Positions 60,064 through 64,000 of a stretch of 64,000 nucleotides of DNA are shown here, piece by piece. The translations under genes were made by a program, and so were the position numbers. Where the stretch lies: the NCBI GenBank assembly GCA_025506515.1, contig CM046447.1, positions 84,517,748 through 84,581,747 of the forward strand, given 5' to 3'. The DNA is from Flaveria trinervia. Taxonomy: Eukaryota > Streptophyta > Magnoliopsida > Asterales > Asteraceae. How positions within the stretch are numbered: position 1 is the first letter of the stretch; every line of letters starts with the position of its first letter. Below the pieces are notes generated by a model. That model did no database searches, was not told the DNA's origin, and was given only the letters and a program-made list of their open reading frames with translations.

Positions 60064-60455
60064 TGTTGGACCAAAAGAACCAATGAGCCAAGATCAGAAA
60101 GCCTCTAAGTCCCACACGGTATCACAACAACTGCTGAAAGCCTCATCAGTAGTTTGACAAGTGCTGAAGACTTCAACAGCTAAAGATCAAGTGCTGAAGA
60201 CCTTAACAGCTGAAGAACCCAAGTGCTGAAGTACAACAGCTGAAGAACACAAGTGCTGAAGCTGAAAGACCAAAGTACTGAAGTACAACAGCTGAAGAGT
60301 TCACAAGTGCTGAAGATCAACAACTGATGTACAAAGTCTGAAGACAAAGACTGAAGACATCAGCTGATGATATCTACTGAAGTCATCAGCTGATGAAAGA
60401 CCTGAAGGTCAAAGTCTGAAGATCAAGTACTGAAGCCTCAGTAGTTTGTCACAAC
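60064..60455 (+). repeat. Element E 3' LTR, first half only
   Basis: Matches the first 385-390 bp of the E 5' LTR up to the central palindrome, then switches to inverted B LTR sequence. TATA box, transcription end region and terminal CA are missing. Confidence 0.88.
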
Positions 60456-60942
60456 TACTGAAGAAGTACTCTTTAGCTGTTGTGACAAACTACTGGAACT
60501 TCAGCACTGGTCTTCAGACTTGAACTTCAGACGTTTCATAAGCTGATGACTTCAGTAGATGTCATCAGCTGATGTCTTCAGTCTTTGTCTTCAGACTTTG
60601 TACATCAGTTGTGATCTTCAGCATTGTATTCTTCAGCTGTTGACCTTCAGTACTTTGGTCTTCAGCTTCAGCACTTGTGTTCTTCAGCTATTAACCTTCA
60701 GTACTTTGGTCTTCAGCTTCAGCACTTGGTTCTTCAGTTGTTGAGCTTCAGTACTTTAGTGTTCAGCTGTTGAAGTCTTCAGTACTTGATCTTCAGCTGT
60801 TGAAGTCTTCAGTACTTGATCTTCAGCTGTTGAAGTCTTCAGCACTTGGCGAACTGCTGATGAAGCCTTCAGCAGTTGTAGTGATATCATGTGGGACTTA
60901 GAGGTTTTCTGATCTTGGCTCATTGGTTCTTTTGGTCCAACA
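60456..60942 (-). repeat. Element B 5' LTR, first half only
   Basis: On the minus strand it starts TGTTGGACC at 60942 and matches 17171-16706 of B's 3' LTR, not the A/E type, e.g. AGTACTCTT and CGAACTGCTGATGAAGCC. It has one extra 30-bp unit (TTGAAGTCTTCAGTACTTGA repeated at 60770-60830) compared with the 3' LTR. The flank AACAA at 60943 proves it is the outer end of B. Confidence 0.85.
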
Positions 60943-60947
60943 AACAA
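60943..60947. repeat. Target-site duplication of element B, right copy (AACAA)
   Basis: Identical to 3610-3614. Confidence 0.85.
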
Positions 60948-63527
60948 TTATCCCCTCAACCTTCTAAACATCTATCCTTAGAGGAGTTTAAAGAGATCAA
61001 GTCGAAGCTCATCATATGCACAACCTTAAGTGACGTCTCTTATGAGGACTCTATCAAGCTAACTTTTGTTGATGGATCCTCATGTTCCCTCACAAGAGAT
61101 CAATTCGTTGATTTGCCAAGAGGAACATTGGACTAGGCTGTTAAACTTCATGGACTCAACTTAGATTCACTCAATGATTAAGAGAAGAAGCTAAGAAGGA
61201 AGTTAGTGACTTTGTTGGATACCAAGAAGCAACGACAAAGTACCTAGATTCTTCTAGTGGTGAGAGAGAGGACTCGGTCCAGTCGTCTCATCCCCCAATG
61301 ATTCTTTAGATGAAGATGATGGGAAATTAAGACTAAATATGAGAAAACTATCTAAAACATGCACCTATTTGGCCTCCAGGCCAGCCAGCTTGAATCTCAA
61401 GTCATTACCTTGCAAAACAGGGTCAATGATCAGCAACTTGAGATATCTTATCTTAAGGACAAACTAGTTGGGAGACCTTTAAGAGGAGCTCAACCAGGAA
61501 CACAAGAACCTGTGGATGTCATTGACCTAACTCCTAGCTCACCTATGAAAGTGGATGATGCTACCAAAAGGGGGATAAGTAATTACAATCACAAAACCTG
61601 GGAGTTCTTTAAAGAGAGTGGACATTGAGGACTCACCATCCTCACATTCAATTGAGAACACTCAACAACTTCCTAAAGTTCACAATGATGTGGACTCCAT
61701 AGACTCCTTTATACCGAGTCTGTTTGAGGATGGAATACCAAGGGCTATGTCATCTCCACCAACTTCAATTCATATCATTGGATGGAGGTATGAAAATAAT
61801 AGAAGAGCCCTCATCATTCATAGAGTTCAAGGGTAGCAAGAGGTCTTCAATTTTCAGACCTTGAACTTCTATGAAGGTCTAGATCTAGTCAACATGCCAC
61901 TTGTCAGCCCAAGCCAATCAAGACAAGCTAATAGGTTGGCTCAAAGAATCCAAGACAATATCACTGCAGATTTCAACTTCAGAAGAAGACTAAGGCAATC
62001 ATGTAATCCTATCGGTCAACTAAATGTTCTGGCAGACCCTAAGATTAGTTTCATAGGGGAAACATTGACTGAAGGCCTAGTGGCAGAACCTGAGGGCCTT
62101 GTCTTATTATCATCAACTGCTACATAGATTCATACCTTATTGTGACACTTGCTTCTGAAGGTTCTTCTCAACATCTCTGTAGCTAGGGCTTGGATGCTAA
62201 ACCAAGTAATAAAAGTCAAAGCTCTCCCACCCTTAGTCACAAAGGTGAGTGACAAAGGAAAAGAAAAATGAGATCTATGGAGATTAAGGAGGAGGAATGA
62301 TGGAGGAAAAGAAAGCTAAGGGAGAAAGTTCTTTTCCTGGGTCTGCAAGGCTTAGGGAAACTACTATCAGAGCTGCCCCTAGACCAAACACTCAAGATGA
62401 TAACTTGAGGGCAGTTAGGATCAACTACTTGCAGACCAGGAACTATGACATTGACAATGTCATTTCTCTCCCCTTAGAAGAGGTAAATGAACTAGTTGAT
62501 AGAGAAAGGTCAAAGGAGAAGAAAGAGGCAGAAGATGCTGAACTACTTGTACAAATGAAAGAAGAGAGAAGAAAAAAAATATTATACAAGCATGTCCTAC
62601 TGTCTCCTTAGTTCAAGAAAGTCCTGCACAAGAGGATGTGGTTCAACAAGAACCTCAGGTAGACAGAGAAGAAGAAAGGATCAAGCTGATCAACTACCGG
62701 AGTACCACAACCCTCTATCAGGTAGATGCACTTCTTCCCTTATCTTATTTCTATATTGAGTTGGAGTATCTCAAAGAATTTGAACTTGAGATAGTCAAGG
62801 AAAGAAAGACTACGAAAAGGAAACTAAGGGAAGAAGTTGCTAAGTCGATAACCATCGTCCATAAGAGCATGAAGAAGTCTACAGACAGGCAGAGGATGAT
62901 GAGCTTCTTGAAGATGTATGGATTCTCCAGAAGGAGACTTGGCCCTATGTCTCTTTCCACCATGGATGAGCATATTAGGGTAATCAAGCAGAAGATCAAG
63001 AGTGGAGAGCTGATTGACTTACACTCCCCTCCAAGTCAAGCTCCACCTGAAGTGGATGTTAAGGTTGAACAACCAGAGAAACATAACCTGGACCTCCTGC
63101 TAAATCTCACCAAGCTTCATCTTCTGATCCACAGCAGGGTAAGACTCCCTCTCATTTTGAACCTGTGAGAGTGGAAGACCCAACTAAGAAAGACAAAGAA
63201 AATCAATCAGATGTTGCAGGCCAGTCTTCTGAGTTAAAATAAACAAAGAGAAAGAAAAGGATGTCTTCAAAGCCAAAGCCAAAGAAGATGAAAGATACAT
63301 CCTTTTCTGAACCTCAAGATGAGTCAGAACATCCTGAAGATGTGCAGCCAGAGGATGCTACATCAAATCCCAATCAAGCAGCTCCTCTAGCAGTAGGAAT
63401 ATCCATCTTGTCCTGGACATACACCACAAATCCAGAAAGATGGCATGTCATTAGAGATCAAGGCATTGAGGATTTATACACCTGGCATGACATGTTCAAT
63501 CTGCCTCTGCATGATCTTTTGACATGA
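60948..63527 (+). pseudogene. F aORF, C-terminal part
   Basis: The frame continues from 3614 into SPQPSKHLSLEEFKEIKSKL. Then SYEDSIKLTFVDGSSCSLTRDQFVDLP, a TAG at 61134, a predicted coiled coil (LESQVITLQNRVNDQQLEISYLKDKL, 61390-61465), open segments 61359-61628 and 61861-62127, SLPLEEVNELVDRE in 62297-62611, and a 176-codon open stretch 62638-63168 rich in Lys, Glu and Arg, with MMSFLKMYGFSRRRLGP. A basic segment SSKPKPKKMKDTS at 63262-63300 looks like a nuclear signal. The last open piece ends at 63527. Few indels but clear nonsense changes: real decay. Function unknown. Confidence 0.6.
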
Positions 63528-63639
63528 GAAGACATTTGGAGAGTCTGAGTGATTCTGGTGATCTCATGAAGAAAGGAATGGTTATCATCATAATGAGGAT
63601 TGTTGATATATGGGGTTTTCAAAGAGTTTTGGTAGCATC

Positions 63640-63653
63640 AGCCTAGGGGAAGT
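63640..63653 (+). other. Element F polypurine tract (probable)
   Basis: GCCTAGGGGAAGT, about 115 bp after the last aORF codon and directly before TGTAAAG. It resembles the PPT of C (CCTAGGGGGAGTAT). Confidence 0.55.
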
Positions 63654-64000
63654 TGTAAAGAAACATGTTAAGGCCTATGCAACCCAAACACTTCAAGTCT
63701 CATGCATGCTGCATAAGTACATTGAAGAAAAATGCTTCAGAAGTTTCACACAAGCAACATAAATATTCTAAGTGTGAAATCTTCCGAAGCCAAGACCAGT
63801 ATCTTCAGATGTCAAAGATGAAGTCTTCCAAAGCTTCAGAGACAAAGTCTTCCGAAGCTCAACTCTTGATGACAGATTTCTTCCGATGACGTTTAGTGAA
63901 CATGCTTTATCTGATGTACTTTACATAAAGTTGGAACCCTTTCCGCTATGACTCTATAAAGTCACCAACTTGCATGAGTTGGTGAAAAGGTCCATGCTTT
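63654..64000 (+). repeat. Element F 3' LTR, start (cut by window end)
   Basis: Probable start TGTAAAGAAACATG at 63654 after the PPT (TGTTAAGG at 63666 is the alternative). It contains repeated TCTTCCGAAGC / AGTCTTCCAAAGC motifs (63780-63860) and a TATA-like CTCTATAAAGTC near 63951. This matches the pattern of LTRs made of short palindromes followed by a TATA box. Confidence 0.55.

Larger units (their letters stand above)
48711..60455 (+). mobile_element. Element E: copia retrotransposon truncated in its 3' LTR
   Basis: Same subfamily as element A. The 5' LTR, PBS, gag, pol, promoter array, aORF, PPT and the first half of the 3' LTR are present. The second half of the 3' LTR and the right TSD are gone, where a deletion joined it to element B's 5' LTR. 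It is inserted in the integrase of B, with TGTAT on its left. It has the best-preserved RNase H and aORF C-terminus of the plus-strand copies. Confidence 0.92.
3615..60942 (-). mobile_element. Element B: copia retrotransposon, nested and partly deleted
   Basis: B runs on the minus strand. Its surviving pieces, in transcription order, are: 5' LTR first half (60942 to about 60456), integrase end and RT start (48710-47503), RT end and RNase H (35107-33882), promoter array and aORF start (33881-31033), aORF end (18683-17390), PPT (next to 17171) and 3' LTR (17171-16382 plus 3774-3615). It is interrupted by C, A, D and E. Identical 5-bp flanks AACAA define its limits. Missing: 3' half of the 5' LTR, PBS, gag, protease and the integrase start. 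The element is immobile. Confidence 0.85.

Noticed and set aside
1..64000. Host genes, tRNA or rRNA genes
   Set aside because: No tRNA cloverleaf, rRNA block or non-transposon protein motif could be recognised on either strand.

Overview
The window is a stretch of plant repeat DNA: a stack of Ty1/copia LTR retrotransposons inserted into one another. I see no host gene, tRNA, rRNA or CRISPR array. A plant host is inferred from copia-type domain order (PR-INT-RT-RH), primer-binding sites matching initiator tRNA-Met, elements of about 12.4 kb with a long gag, and an extra ORF between RNase H and the 3' LTR. That layout recalls the Sirevirus (SIRE/Maximus) branch, but lineage and species cannot be fixed from sequence alone.

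Layout, reconstructed from LTR ends and target-site duplications (TSDs). The outermost layer is element F (+ strand, oldest): 1-3614 and 60943-64000 are two halves of its additional ORF (aORF), followed by its polypurine tract and the start of its 3' LTR. Element B (- strand, 3615-60942, TSD AACAA on both sides) split F. B was then hit four times. Element C (- strand, 3775-16376, a different family, TSD CAATC/TAATC) lies in its 3' LTR. Element A (+, 18684-31027, TSD TTTCT) lies in its aORF. Element D (+, 35108-47497, TSD GCTAA) lies in its RT. Element E (+, 48711 to about 60455) lies in its integrase. A later deletion joined the middle of E's 3' LTR to the middle of B's 5' LTR in inverted orientation, removing B's gag, protease, part of integrase and primer-binding site.

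A, D, E and B form one broad family: LTRs of about 0.88-0.95 kb starting TGTTGGACC and built from iterated CTTCAG(T/C)(A/T)GTT-like palindromes. C is a second family with LTRs of about 0.52 kb and iterated TTTCGC palindromes. F is a third. In every family the gene order is LTR, PBS, gag (two CCHC zinc knuckles far apart), PR, INT, RT, RH, non-coding spacer, aORF, PPT, LTR.

The most interesting feature is the spacer before the aORF. In A, D, E and B it holds a tandem array of 38-40 bp hairpin units ending shortly before a TATAAATA box, about 70 bp upstream of the aORF start codon. The unrelated family C has three tandem 37-bp hairpin units about 40 bp upstream of its own TATA box. In each family the hairpin motif is the one that also fills the LTR. 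This suggests a second internal promoter under the same control as the LTR promoter, driving an aORF that is homologous across families and carries basic, nuclear-signal-like stretches.

Almost all coding regions are broken by one-base indels. In A, D and E these are as common in non-coding parts and between paired LTRs as in genes, so many may be uncorrected long-read errors rather than real decay. C and F show fewer indels and some true nonsense changes.
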